Shown one piece after another: positions 9,575 through 17,449 of a stretch of DNA of 64,000 nt; within the stretch, counting starts at the first letter, position 1; the number at the start of each line of letters is the position of its first letter. Source of the stretch: Pelagimonas sp. (lineage in GTDB: Bacteria > Pseudomonadota > Alphaproteobacteria > Rhodobacterales > Rhodobacteraceae); the NCBI GenBank assembly GCA_025210455.1, contig JAOARQ010000017.1:1-64000 (forward strand), read 5' to 3'. The position numbers and the translations under genes were made by a program. A model generated the notes under the pieces. The model was not told the DNA's origin, did not search any database, and worked only from the letters and a program-made list of their open reading frames with translations.

Positions 9575-9586
9575 ATGTTATAACAT
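9575..9586. promoter_or_regulatory. Candidate Zur-type operator (ATGTTATAACAT)
   Basis: A perfect 12-bp palindrome lies about 60 bases upstream of the first CobW GTPase. Zur boxes described in proteobacteria are AT-rich palindromes built on TGTTATA...TATAACA or TGTTATAACA cores. The site, its position and the zinc-linked genes it precedes agree with each other. Fur-family cousins with similar sites are the main alternative. Confidence 0.6.
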
Positions 9587-9646
9587 CACGCTCAAGAGTC
9601 AAAGTGTCACTTCCCCCATAAGATGAGCGAGATCTGGCCAGTGGTT

Positions 9647-10948
9647 TTAGGGTTCAAACCCCTCTGGCACCCCAAAGGGCGGCGCTTTGCGCCCCTCGCC
9701 GGTCAACGCATGCAGAAAGCTGATCACCTGCGCCACCTCATGATCACTCAGATCCACCGGTTCAATGTCGATGGCCTGCGCCTGACGCGCCATCTCAAGC
9801 CGGTCACTTTGCACCACAAAATCAATGGCTTCCAGCCAGGGGATTTTCGGCAGCGCCGCCAGATCGCGTGTCCATTCTTCACGTGCCTGCACCGGGTTTA
9901 AATGGTGACGCACGATGCCTTCCAAGGTGGGATAGGCCCCGTTGTGCCCGTAAGGCGCGGTCAGGGCGACGTTGCGCAGCATCGGGGTGCGAAACCGATA
10001 GGCATCTTCCAGCGCATCACTTTCGCCCATGCGCCCGACGTCGCGTACATAAGGATCAAACCGCCGCGTACGTCCGGGGCCAAAGGCCGGCAAGCCAAGC
10101 GCATGAAATTTCTGATCGCTCAGCAGCGGGCCAGAGTGGCAGCTGCTGCATTGCGCCTTGCCATAAAACAGATCCAACCCGGCCTTCTGATCTGCCGTCA
10201 AAGCACTGTCGTCCCCGGCTAGGTAACGATCAAACGGGCTGTCGATGCTTTGCCATTCAATCGCCATGAAGGCCGCCAGCGCATTGGCGATTTCAACAAT
10301 CGAGACCTCTTCCGCGCTGTCGATATGATCAAAGGCCGCGACAAAATCCGTGGCATAGTCCGGCTGGGTACGCACCCGTTTGGCCAAAATCGGCCAGCCC
10401 AGATCAATGCGATCGGTCACAGCGCCGATGATTTCGTTTTCGGCGACATTCCCGGCCATTTCAAACTGTGCGGTCAGCGGGAAAAGCGCCTGCGCCGCCA
10501 GCAGCGAATTCAGCCCTTGCGGCAGCCATTCCTCAGCCGGAGAGTTAAACCCATTTCCATAAATATCCGAAATACTTAGCCGGCCATCATGAAACATGGT
10601 GTGAAGATCTTTAGCCCCAAGATTCCACAGTGCAGGGGCATTGCGCGGGATGCGCTTGCGCACCTTGTCGCGCCCGGCACCCGCTGTGCGCCTAGGCCCC
10701 AGCCCCTGCCCGCCTTCGCCTATTCCCAGCGACAGCCCGTCACCGGTACCCAGATCCGGGTGATGGCAATGGGCGCAGCTGATATTCTGATTGCCCGACA
10801 GGATCGGGTCGTAAAACAACCGATGGCCGATTTCAGCCTGCTGCATATCAAAAGAAATGAAATCCCGTTCCATAAGCGGCTGCGGCAAGGGATCGGCCCA
10901 GACCGGCCCGATCAGGGAAAACATGGCGATATGAATGGCTTGACGCAT
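9647..10948 (-). CDS. Di-haem cytochrome c peroxidase, MauG/CcpA family
   Basis: The 433-residue exported protein has a signal peptide (residues 1-18, ending VWA) and two c-type haem sites, CAHCH (58-62) and CSSCH (267-271). The late LRNVALTAPYGHNGAYPTLE block is typical of the MauG/bacterial cytochrome c peroxidase family. Members either reduce hydrogen peroxide in the periplasm or oxidise protein residues (MauG, MbnH). It lies between a terminator for the TRAP operon and the metal operon, so it may be its own unit. No MbnP-like partner is adjacent. The exact substrate is unknown. Confidence 0.88.
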   Translation of the reverse strand: MRQAIHIAMFSLIGPVWADPLPQPLMERDFISFDMQQAEIGHRLFYDPILSGNQNISCAHCHHPDLGTGDGLSLGIGEGGQGLGPRRTAGAGRDKVRKRIPRNAPALWNLGAKDLHTMFHDGRLSISDIYGNGFNSPAEEWLPQGLNSLLAAQALFPLTAQFEMAGNVAENEIIGAVTDRIDLGWPILAKRVRTQPDYATDFVAAFDHIDSAEEVSIVEIANALAAFMAIEWQSIDSPFDRYLAGDDSALTADQKAGLDLFYGKAQCSSCHSGPLLSDQKFHALGLPAFGPGRTRRFDPYVRDVGRMGESDALEDAYRFRTPMLRNVALTAPYGHNGAYPTLEGIVRHHLNPVQAREEWTRDLAALPKIPWLEAIDFVVQSDRLEMARQAQAIDIEPVDLSDHEVAQVISFLHALTGEGRKAPPFGVPEGFEP

Positions 10949-10972
10949 AAAGCTACGGCTCGCGGATAGAAA

Positions 10973-10997
10973 AAGGGCGGCCCGAAAGCCGCCCCTT
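10973..10997 (-). terminator. Rho-independent terminator of the sulfonate/TRAP operon
   Basis: GGGCGGC and GCCGCCC form a 7-bp GC-rich stem around a 6-base loop. On the minus strand it is followed by TTTTTCT. It lies just beyond the stop of the TRAP binding-protein gene and so probably ends the six-gene operon running from 16593. Confidence 0.8.
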
Positions 10998-11005
10998 GGT
11001 GTTGT

Positions 11006-12067
11006 TTATTTCAGGTCCGCGTCGCGGGCACCGTTCACATCTGCTTCGGCAGCTGCAACCGCATCGGTCAGCGCTGCAAAGATCTCATCGCCACGGGTCA
11101 CATTGCCTTTGAACCAGTCATAAACCGGTGCTGCGGCGTCTTTGAAGGCCGCTTTTTGCGCGGGTGTGGGCACATAAAGATCACCACCACCGGCAACGAA
11201 CTCTTCATAGGCAGCAATCGATTTGCGCTTGGGCGACGCGAATGTCGCCTGCTGCAGCGCATAGAAGCCATCCACCACCACGCGGCGCATGTCTTCTGGC
11301 ATGTCCATGAACTTGGCATTGTTCATCCACCACAGCGCGCCCATATAGGCGTGCCCATCCAGCGTGACATATTGCAGACCCGCATCCGGGAACTTCATGC
11401 CCATGATATCGGTGATGCCGTTTTTCGAGCCTTCAACCACACCGGTCTGGAACGATGTGAACAGCTCTGGCCACGGGATCGGGGTCGGAGAGGCACCAAG
11501 CGCTTTCACCAGCTCCTGCGGCAGATCCGCAACCACGGTACGGATTTTCAGGCCTTCCATATCAGCGGGTTCAGCCACGCGGCGTTTGGTATTGGCAAAG
11601 TTGCGCCAGCCGCCGGTGTTGCCGATGGTCATCAGACGGATTGCGCCGCCGGAATCCTCAAGCGCCATGTCACGCATTTTGCGGGTGAAATCGCCCGACA
11701 GCACATGTTCTGCGATACGGTCATCCGCCATCAGATAAGGCAGATCCAGCACCTGCACATAGGGGAAGATGCCAGAGGCCCCGCCCGAGGTCGAGATATA
11801 GACATCAATCGTGCCATCCGCCACGCCTTGCAGGCATTCCGCGCCGTTCGAACACAGCTGTGTGCCGATGAACAGCTCAACTTCGATGGCACCGTTGGAT
11901 GCGGCTTCAACAAAGTTCTTGAAAACCACCAGACCATCATAGTCTTCGTCGTTTTCGTTCGAATTGGCCGTGGCGCGGATCTTATAGTCGGCCGCATTGG
12001 CCACCATGGCCGTGCTGGCCACAAGCGACGCCGCCAGCGTCACCGAGGTGAGAAGCTTCTTGAGCAT
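11006..12067 (-). CDS. TRAP transporter substrate-binding protein (DctP family)
   Basis: The 353-residue periplasmic protein has a signal peptide cut after ANA (about residue 25) and the DctP fold, with GLKIRTVVADLPQELVKALGASPTPIPWPELFTSFQTG matching the family's central substrate-arginine region (the Arg of KIRT). The usual ligands are carboxylates, and sulfonates such as isethionate or taurine are known for some members. Being last in the operon with a sulfonate monooxygenase, it probably binds a sulfonated sugar or related acid. The ribosome binding site GGGAGGA precedes the start. Confidence 0.92.
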   Translation of the reverse strand: MLKKLLTSVTLAASLVASTAMVANAADYKIRATANSNENDEDYDGLVVFKNFVEAASNGAIEVELFIGTQLCSNGAECLQGVADGTIDVYISTSGGASGIFPYVQVLDLPYLMADDRIAEHVLSGDFTRKMRDMALEDSGGAIRLMTIGNTGGWRNFANTKRRVAEPADMEGLKIRTVVADLPQELVKALGASPTPIPWPELFTSFQTGVVEGSKNGITDIMGMKFPDAGLQYVTLDGHAYMGALWWMNNAKFMDMPEDMRRVVVDGFYALQQATFASPKRKSIAAYEEFVAGGGDLYVPTPAQKAAFKDAAAPVYDWFKGNVTRGDEIFAALTDAVAAAEADVNGARDADLK

Positions 12068-12089
12068 TTTGGTTTCCTCCCTGTTCTAC

Positions 12090-13379
12090 TCAATTTGCGA
12101 ACCCCGTCAGACGGGGAATGGTCATGGAAATGGCGGGCACATATGTGATCAGGAAGATCACCGCGATTTCGACCGCCAGAAATGGCAAGATTGCCTTGGC
12201 AATGGTTTCAACCCGCTCTTTCGACACGGCCGAGGCCACGAAAAGCACCAGCCCCATGGGCGGAGTGGCCAGACCCACGGTCAGGTTGACGCTCATGATG
12301 ATGGCAAAGTGGATCGGATCGACGCCCAGATCTCCGAAGATGGGCGCAAGGATCGGACCCAGAATAATGATCGCCGGGCCTGCATCCAGAAACATGCCGA
12401 CGACGAACAGCAGCAGGTTGATCAGGAACAGCAGGATTAGCGGGTTTTCCGACAGGGTCAGGATAAAGCCCGCCAGTTGTTCCGGTGCATGACTTAGGCT
12501 GACAACGGTCTTAAAGGCCATGGCCGCCCCAACCAGCAACAGCACGACAGAGGAGGTAATGCCAGCATTGCTCAGGATCTGTGGCACGTCTTTCATCGAC
12601 ACAGTGCGCAGCACAAAGAAGCCAATGACAAAGGCATAGGCCACCGCCACCGCTGCGGCCTCTGTCGGGGTAAAGACACCCGCCAGAATACCGCCCAGAA
12701 TGATCACCGGGGTCATCAGCGGGAAAAACGCCTTTAGGCTGGCCTGACCGCGCTCACCCCAGGTGTATTTGCGGCTGGCCACGGGGAAATCATATTTGTC
12801 GGCCATGACTTTGACCATCAGCATCAGCCCGGTGCCCACCAGAATGCCCGGCACAATCCCCGCAAGGAACAGCGCTGCTACGCTTTCGCCCATGACATAG
12901 GCATAGATGATCATGATGCCCGACGGCGGAATGATCGGGCCAATCACCGAACTGGCGGCGGTGATCGCCGCGCTGAACTTGCGACTATAGCCCTGTTTTT
13001 CCATGGCGGGGATCAGCATGGATCCCAGCGCCGATGTATCCGCCACTGCTGATCCCGACAGGCCAGCAAACAGCATCGACGACAGCACATTCACATGGGC
13101 CAGCCCCCCACGCAGATGCCCCATCAGCGCCTGAGCGAACTCAACCAGCCGGGTTGTGATCCCGCCACGATTCATCAGTTCCCCGGCCAGCATGAAGAAC
13201 GGGATCGCCATTAGAGGAAAGCTGTCTATACCATTGTAAACATTGCGATACAGAAGCGTGATGTCGCGCTCCTGACCATTGAGCCACAACAGCAGACCGG
13301 GCGCGGCCAAAAGGCCAAAGAACACCGGAAGGCCAATCATCAAAAAGACCAGAAAGACGGGTAAGAACCAAACCAGCAT
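12090..13379 (-). CDS. TRAP transporter large membrane subunit (DctM)
   Basis: The 429-residue protein is standard length for DctM, with about 12 membrane segments. Family motifs include IPFFMLAGELMNRGG, SAVADTSALGSMLIPAMEKQGY and IIPPSGIMIIYAY. It is the sodium-coupled channel part of the transporter. Its start overlaps the stop of the small subunit by one base (TAATG), and it precedes the binding-protein gene by 22 bases. Confidence 0.94.
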   Translation of the reverse strand: MLVWFLPVFLVFLMIGLPVFFGLLAAPGLLLWLNGQERDITLLYRNVYNGIDSFPLMAIPFFMLAGELMNRGGITTRLVEFAQALMGHLRGGLAHVNVLSSMLFAGLSGSAVADTSALGSMLIPAMEKQGYSRKFSAAITAASSVIGPIIPPSGIMIIYAYVMGESVAALFLAGIVPGILVGTGLMLMVKVMADKYDFPVASRKYTWGERGQASLKAFFPLMTPVIILGGILAGVFTPTEAAAVAVAYAFVIGFFVLRTVSMKDVPQILSNAGITSSVVLLLVGAAMAFKTVVSLSHAPEQLAGFILTLSENPLILLFLINLLLFVVGMFLDAGPAIIILGPILAPIFGDLGVDPIHFAIIMSVNLTVGLATPPMGLVLFVASAVSKERVETIAKAILPFLAVEIAVIFLITYVPAISMTIPRLTGFAN

Positions 13380-13966
13380 TATTCAGCCCCCAGAGTTTCT
13401 TCGCCAATGTCCGGCAATTGGGATTCACCGCCCAGCAACCGCACAATCGCGCGCAGGATCAGTTCCACATTGACCATCGCCAGCAGGATCACCCCCACCA
13501 AAAGCGAGGCCATCATCCAACTGCGAGGCACACGCATCCAGTCGTCAAATCCAAGGGACATGGGCACATAGAGCGCCGCAGTGGCAAAACGCCCGCCAAA
13601 GCCTGTGACCTCGCCCCAGCCGATATTAATTGCGACGCACAACACCAGCAGCGACAAAGACAGAAGCGCCAGATTCAACAGACCCGAAACCGCCCGAGGC
13701 AAGATCAGATTGATCATATCAATCGCCACAAACCCACCGCGCCGAAACGCCGTGGGGGCCATCAAGCCGGTCATCCACAACATGCAAAACCGCGCGGCCT
13801 CGTCTGGCCAGGGAAGCGCATTGTTCAACACATATCGACAAAACACCTGGATCAGGATCGCAATGACCATCAGGGCCACGGCGAAAATCCCCGCTGCGCG
13901 ACCAACGCGCAGCAGGGTCTCATTTACCCATCCAATTGGCGTAAGCACTGTCAGCAGTCCGCCCAC
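13379..13966 (-). CDS. TRAP transporter small membrane subunit (DctQ)
   Basis: The 195-residue protein has four membrane segments and the DctQ core QVFCRYVLNNALPWPDEAARFCMLWM. It partners the large subunit encoded directly downstream. The start is a GTG with the strong ribosome binding site GAGGGGGGAA. It lies 58 bases after the flavin reductase stop with no terminator between them, so transport and catabolic genes appear to form one operon. Confidence 0.92.
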   Translation of the reverse strand: MGGLLTVLTPIGWVNETLLRVGRAAGIFAVALMVIAILIQVFCRYVLNNALPWPDEAARFCMLWMTGLMAPTAFRRGGFVAIDMINLILPRAVSGLLNLALLSLSLLVLCVAINIGWGEVTGFGGRFATAALYVPMSLGFDDWMRVPRSWMMASLLVGVILLAMVNVELILRAIVRLLGGESQLPDIGEETLGAE

Positions 13967-14024
13967 GCAGTTCCCCCCTCAGTTGTATGCACCCGTTACG
14001 GGCGCATCATCAGGCATCATGCCC

Positions 14025-14549
14025 TCAGGTTTGTGCAGCCTGTGTGAAGCTGCCGATTTTTCCTGCGAAAAAGGCCAGCGCGTCTCCATCCTCCTTGGCG
14101 ACGCGCAGGATTTTTCCGACCATGATCACATGGTCTCCGGCCTCATAATGGGCCTCGGTGGCGCATTCGAAGCGCGCCAGACACCCCGGCAGGATCGGGG
14201 TGCCTTCTGGATTAAGATCGTGACGCAAGCCGTTCAGAGCGTTCAGATCTTTGGCGCTGGCAAAGCACAGCGCCCCTTGATCGGCGGCCAGAACATGGAT
14301 GGCGAAATGCGTGGCTTTTGAAAAATAGCCAAAGCGGCGCGATCCCTTATCCACGGCCCACATCACCAAAGCCGGATCCAGCGAAAGCGATGAAAAGCTA
14401 TTGGCAGTGATACAGATCGGGCCATCTTCACTGTTGCAGGTGACAATGGTCACACCGGTCGCAAAGCATCCAAAGGCATCGCGCAACCTGCGCGTGTCAT
14501 CCACGCTTGGAACAAAGGTGCCGCTCATTGCTTTGGCCTGCGCATTCAT
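14025..14549 (-). CDS. Flavin reductase, SmoA/SsuE-like partner of the monooxygenase
   Basis: The 174-residue protein belongs to the FMN-binding split-barrel flavin reductases: FATGVTIVT, then TANSFSSLSLDPALVMW, and HYEAGDHVIMVGKI. Such enzymes use NAD(P)H to make free reduced FMN for two-component monooxygenases. The gene start overlaps the aldo-keto reductase stop and follows the monooxygenase gene in the same operon, so its partner is clear. This fold (not the SsuE flavodoxin fold) is the one used by SmoA in the sulfoquinovose monooxygenase pathway. Confidence 0.88.
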   Translation of the reverse strand: MNAQAKAMSGTFVPSVDDTRRLRDAFGCFATGVTIVTCNSEDGPICITANSFSSLSLDPALVMWAVDKGSRRFGYFSKATHFAIHVLAADQGALCFASAKDLNALNGLRHDLNPEGTPILPGCLARFECATEAHYEAGDHVIMVGKILRVAKEDGDALAFFAGKIGSFTQAAQT

Positions 14550-15439
14550 CAGGGCACCTCATGTCCCAGACCAGCCTGATAAAGGCGGAACCAAGTTGGA
14601 CGATCCAGTTTGACCTTCAGCGCATCCGAAATCTTGCCAATGCGTTCCAGGTTGTTGGTGCCCATGACCGGCAGGATCTTCGCTGGATGTGCCAGCAAAA
14701 AGGCAACGGCCACGGCGGCGCGATCCACGCCAAATTCTGCTGCGATCTCATCCGCCACTTGGCCCGCCGCGCTGTCAGGCTGCATCAGTGATCCGCCCCC
14801 CAAAGGCGACCAGGCCATCACCGCATGATCCTGACGCTGGTGAAAGGCCAGATCCCCATTGGTGAAGGGGCGTAATTCACCCAGCGACAGCTCAATCTGA
14901 TTGGTTGCCAGCGGCGTCTGCATGGCCGATTGCAGCAAATCCCAATCCCAAGGGCGGAAGTTCGACACACCCACAGCGCGCACCTTGCCAGATCTCACCA
15001 CCTCATCCAGTGCCGCGCCGGTTTCGTGATGATCCATCATTGGATCAGGGCGATGGATCAGCAGCAGATCAATGTGCTCAATCCCCATTTCCCCCAGCGA
15101 GCGATCCACCGACGACAGAATATGCGCGCGCGAGGTATCATAGTATTTCCCCCCGATATCCGCATGACAGCCAATGGGCGCGAGGATGTCACATTTGGTG
15201 ACAATCTCCATCTGAGGGCGCAGCGACCGATTGGCCCGCAGGGCACCGCCCAGAACCGCTTCGGCGCCATAGTCGCCGTAGATGTCTGCCTGATCAAAGG
15301 TGGTGATCCCCTGATCAAGACAGGATTGAATCTTGCGCTCGACATGTTCGGGTGATGTGTCAGTGTCATCGCCCAGACGCCACATGCCATAGACAAGGCG
15401 GCTCATGGTCAGGTGATCAGATAGTGTGACGCGGTCCAT
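14549..15439 (-). CDS. Aldo-keto reductase, YdhF/SmoB-like
   Basis: The 296-residue (alpha/beta)8-barrel enzyme has the family's GITTFDQADIYG with catalytic Asp and Tyr, VTKCDI with the Lys, HIDLLLIHRPDP with the His, and VGVSNF. The set resembles YdhF-type reductases. In the SMO pathway the reductase SmoB turns 6-oxo-glucose, the aldehyde left after sulfite release, into glucose with NADPH. Its place between the monooxygenase and flavin reductase genes, with a one-base TAATG overlap upstream, supports a similar role. The sugar identity is inferred. Confidence 0.88.
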   Translation of the reverse strand: MDRVTLSDHLTMSRLVYGMWRLGDDTDTSPEHVERKIQSCLDQGITTFDQADIYGDYGAEAVLGGALRANRSLRPQMEIVTKCDILAPIGCHADIGGKYYDTSRAHILSSVDRSLGEMGIEHIDLLLIHRPDPMMDHHETGAALDEVVRSGKVRAVGVSNFRPWDWDLLQSAMQTPLATNQIELSLGELRPFTNGDLAFHQRQDHAVMAWSPLGGGSLMQPDSAAGQVADEIAAEFGVDRAAVAVAFLLAHPAKILPVMGTNNLERIGKISDALKVKLDRPTWFRLYQAGLGHEVP

Positions 15440-16593
15440 TAACGACGCTCTCCATTTCCAAGCGGGGTTGCCGGTGTGCTGGCCGGGACGCGGCCATATT
15501 CATGCGGCAAAGAACAGGTTTTCAGATTGGGAAGCACGCGCGCCCCGAAATGTCTGGCTTCCTCAAGATGAGGATAGCCCGAGAAGATAAAGGCCCGCAT
15601 GCCCATTTTCTGGTAGTCTTCGATCTTGGACATAACCTGATCGGTTGATCCTACCAGCGCTGCACCGCAGCCGGAACGCGCCCGGCCCACACCTGTCCAC
15701 AGGTTGGGTTCGATATAGCCAAACTCATCGGCAGTTTCGCGGTTCTTTGATTGATGCGAGACCCCCAGCGACGCGCTGTCCAGCGCGCGTTCGCGGATCT
15801 TGCGGCCGTGGTCATCATCCAACTTTGAGACAATGTATTCCGCGTATTCTTTCGCCTCTGCCTCGGTGTCGCGCACGATCATATGAACGCGCAGGCCATA
15901 ATCCAAAGTGCGCCCGTGTTTTTCGGCCTCGGCGTTGACGGCTTTCATGCGCTCGGCCAGTTGCTCTTTGACCTCGGGCCACATCAGATAGACATCACAG
16001 TGTTCACCACAGAGCGCCAGTGCATCCGGGGAATAGCCGCCGAAATACAGTAGCGGGCCGCCGGTCTGATAAGGGCGCGCGGGATCCGTGGTCAGCCCTT
16101 TGAAATTGTAAACCTCGCCTTCAAAGTCGAACTCATCGCGGGTCCAGGCCTGTTTGAGGATCTGCACCACCTCACGCGACCGCTGATAACGATAAGAGCT
16201 GTCTTCCTTTTCGCCAGGGAAATCTGAGGAAATGATATTCACCGTCAGTCGGCCTTGCAGCATGTGATCCAGCGTTGCGATGGTGCGGGCCAGCATGATC
16301 GGCTGCACCTCGCCACAGCGCACGGCGGCCAGCATGTTGATCTTATCGGTGATCGGCGCGCAGCCCGCCACAAAGCTGAGCGTATCCTGCCCCACCTGAT
16401 AGGACGAAGGACACAGGATGTTGCGAAACCCCTGGGTTTCGGCCTCTTGCACGATGGAACTGCAATGCGCCCAGCTTGAACGCAGATCGCCATCGGGCAC
16501 ACCCAGAAACTGGTAGTCATCCGAACATAATGCGGCAAACCACGACACCTCAGCCGCGTCCAGATCCGGGGAAGTGATAGGCACCACCGTCAT
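15439..16593 (-). CDS. FMNH2-dependent sulfonate monooxygenase, SsuD/SmoC-like (LLM class)
   Basis: The 384-residue enzyme shows SsuD hallmarks: YGLRVHMIVRDTEAEA, NLWTGVGRARSGCGAALVG and FSGYPHLEEARHFG near the C-terminus. SsuD-type enzymes use reduced FMN and oxygen to split a C-S bond, giving an aldehyde and sulfite. No SsuABC transporter is present. Instead an aldehyde-handling aldo-keto reductase and a flavin reductase follow directly, as in the sulfoquinovose (SMO) pathway. The start chosen is the ATG at 16593 with AGGGAG upstream. An in-frame ATG 18 codons earlier lacks a good site. Substrate is inferred as a C6 sulfosugar or similar. Confidence 0.88.
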   Translation of the reverse strand: MTVVPITSPDLDAAEVSWFAALCSDDYQFLGVPDGDLRSSWAHCSSIVQEAETQGFRNILCPSSYQVGQDTLSFVAGCAPITDKINMLAAVRCGEVQPIMLARTIATLDHMLQGRLTVNIISSDFPGEKEDSSYRYQRSREVVQILKQAWTRDEFDFEGEVYNFKGLTTDPARPYQTGGPLLYFGGYSPDALALCGEHCDVYLMWPEVKEQLAERMKAVNAEAEKHGRTLDYGLRVHMIVRDTEAEAKEYAEYIVSKLDDDHGRKIRERALDSASLGVSHQSKNRETADEFGYIEPNLWTGVGRARSGCGAALVGSTDQVMSKIEDYQKMGMRAFIFSGYPHLEEARHFGARVLPNLKTCSLPHEYGRVPASTPATPLGNGERR

Positions 16594-16655
16594 CAAATTT
16601 GCTCCCTTGAACTCTCCTGTTTTCAAGGCTAGCAATCGAAATGACATGGATCAAT

Positions 16656-16682
16656 GGTGTATCAATTTTAAAAAGATGCACC
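16656..16682. promoter_or_regulatory. Inverted repeat in the divergent control region, candidate GntR operator
   Basis: GGTGTATC and GATGCACC pair in 7 of 8 positions around an 11-base AT-rich centre. The dyad lies between the monooxygenase operon and the GntR gene, whose starts are about 117 bases apart. GntR/HutC regulators usually bind such sites in the gap they share with their target operon. Confidence 0.45.
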
Positions 16683-16710
16683 CAAAAAGCCACAAAACAA
16701 AGGTTTCTCA

Positions 16711-17433
16711 ATGGCTGCGCCGCGACACAAGGCAGTAAACAATCCAAATGCGCTGCCGGTTTATGTGCAAATCGCCGAGCTGTTGATTCGCGAAATCGAA
16801 GCCGCGCGGCTGCTGGATGGTGAACGCCTGCCGCCCGAACGCGAAATGGCCGGGCAGATGAAAGTTTCGGTCGGCACCCTGCGCAAAGCACTGGCCGAGG
16901 TGGAAAAGCGCGGCATGCTGGAACGGGTGCAGGGCTCGGGCAATTATGTGCGCGCTGGCGGCAAGGGCGACAGCGTCTATGCCATGTTCCGCCTTGAGCT
17001 GCCCGAAGGGGGCGGCCTGCCCCGCGCGGATGTTCTGTCAGTTGATGTGATCGAAAAACCCGATGACCTGCCAGAGTTTGGCCGCTCGGATCAGGGATCG
17101 CGTGTGCGCCGGATGCGCTATCTGAATGACACCCTGATCGCGGTAGAAGAGATCTGGCTGGATCGCAGTTCAGGCGTGATCGAGGCAGATTTGCTGTCAG
17201 ACAGCCTCTATCGCTATTACCAGCGGCAGCTGGGCTTTTGGATCACCCGGATCGAAGACAGGGTGCGTATCGCCCCCCTGCCCGATTGGACCCCGCACAG
17301 ATTCACCAAACCCGCCGGTCAGATCACCGGCTTTATCGAACGGTTCAGCTGGTCGGATCAGTCCGAGCCAGTGGAATATTCGCGCACATGGTTTGACCCC
17401 GATGCGGCGGTCTATGTGCAGCGTCTGAAATAA
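16711..17433 (+). CDS. GntR/HutC-family transcriptional regulator with UTRA domain
   Basis: The 240-residue regulator starts with a winged helix (residues 15-85: LPPEREMAGQMKVSVGTLRKALAEVEKRGMLERVQGSGNYV) and continues into a UTRA ligand-sensing domain (about 95-235). It is divergent from the monooxygenase operon and is followed after 16 bases by the Gfo/Idh gene, with which it probably forms a two-gene operon. By family rule it would repress the divergent operon until the substrate or an intermediate binds. Confidence 0.9.
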   Translation: MAAPRHKAVNNPNALPVYVQIAELLIREIEAARLLDGERLPPEREMAGQMKVSVGTLRKALAEVEKRGMLERVQGSGNYVRAGGKGDSVYAMFRLELPEGGGLPRADVLSVDVIEKPDDLPEFGRSDQGSRVRRMRYLNDTLIAVEEIWLDRSSGVIEADLLSDSLYRYYQRQLGFWITRIEDRVRIAPLPDWTPHRFTKPAGQITGFIERFSWSDQSEPVEYSRTWFDPDAAVYVQRLK

Positions 17434-17449
17434 TCAAAGGGAGCACAGG

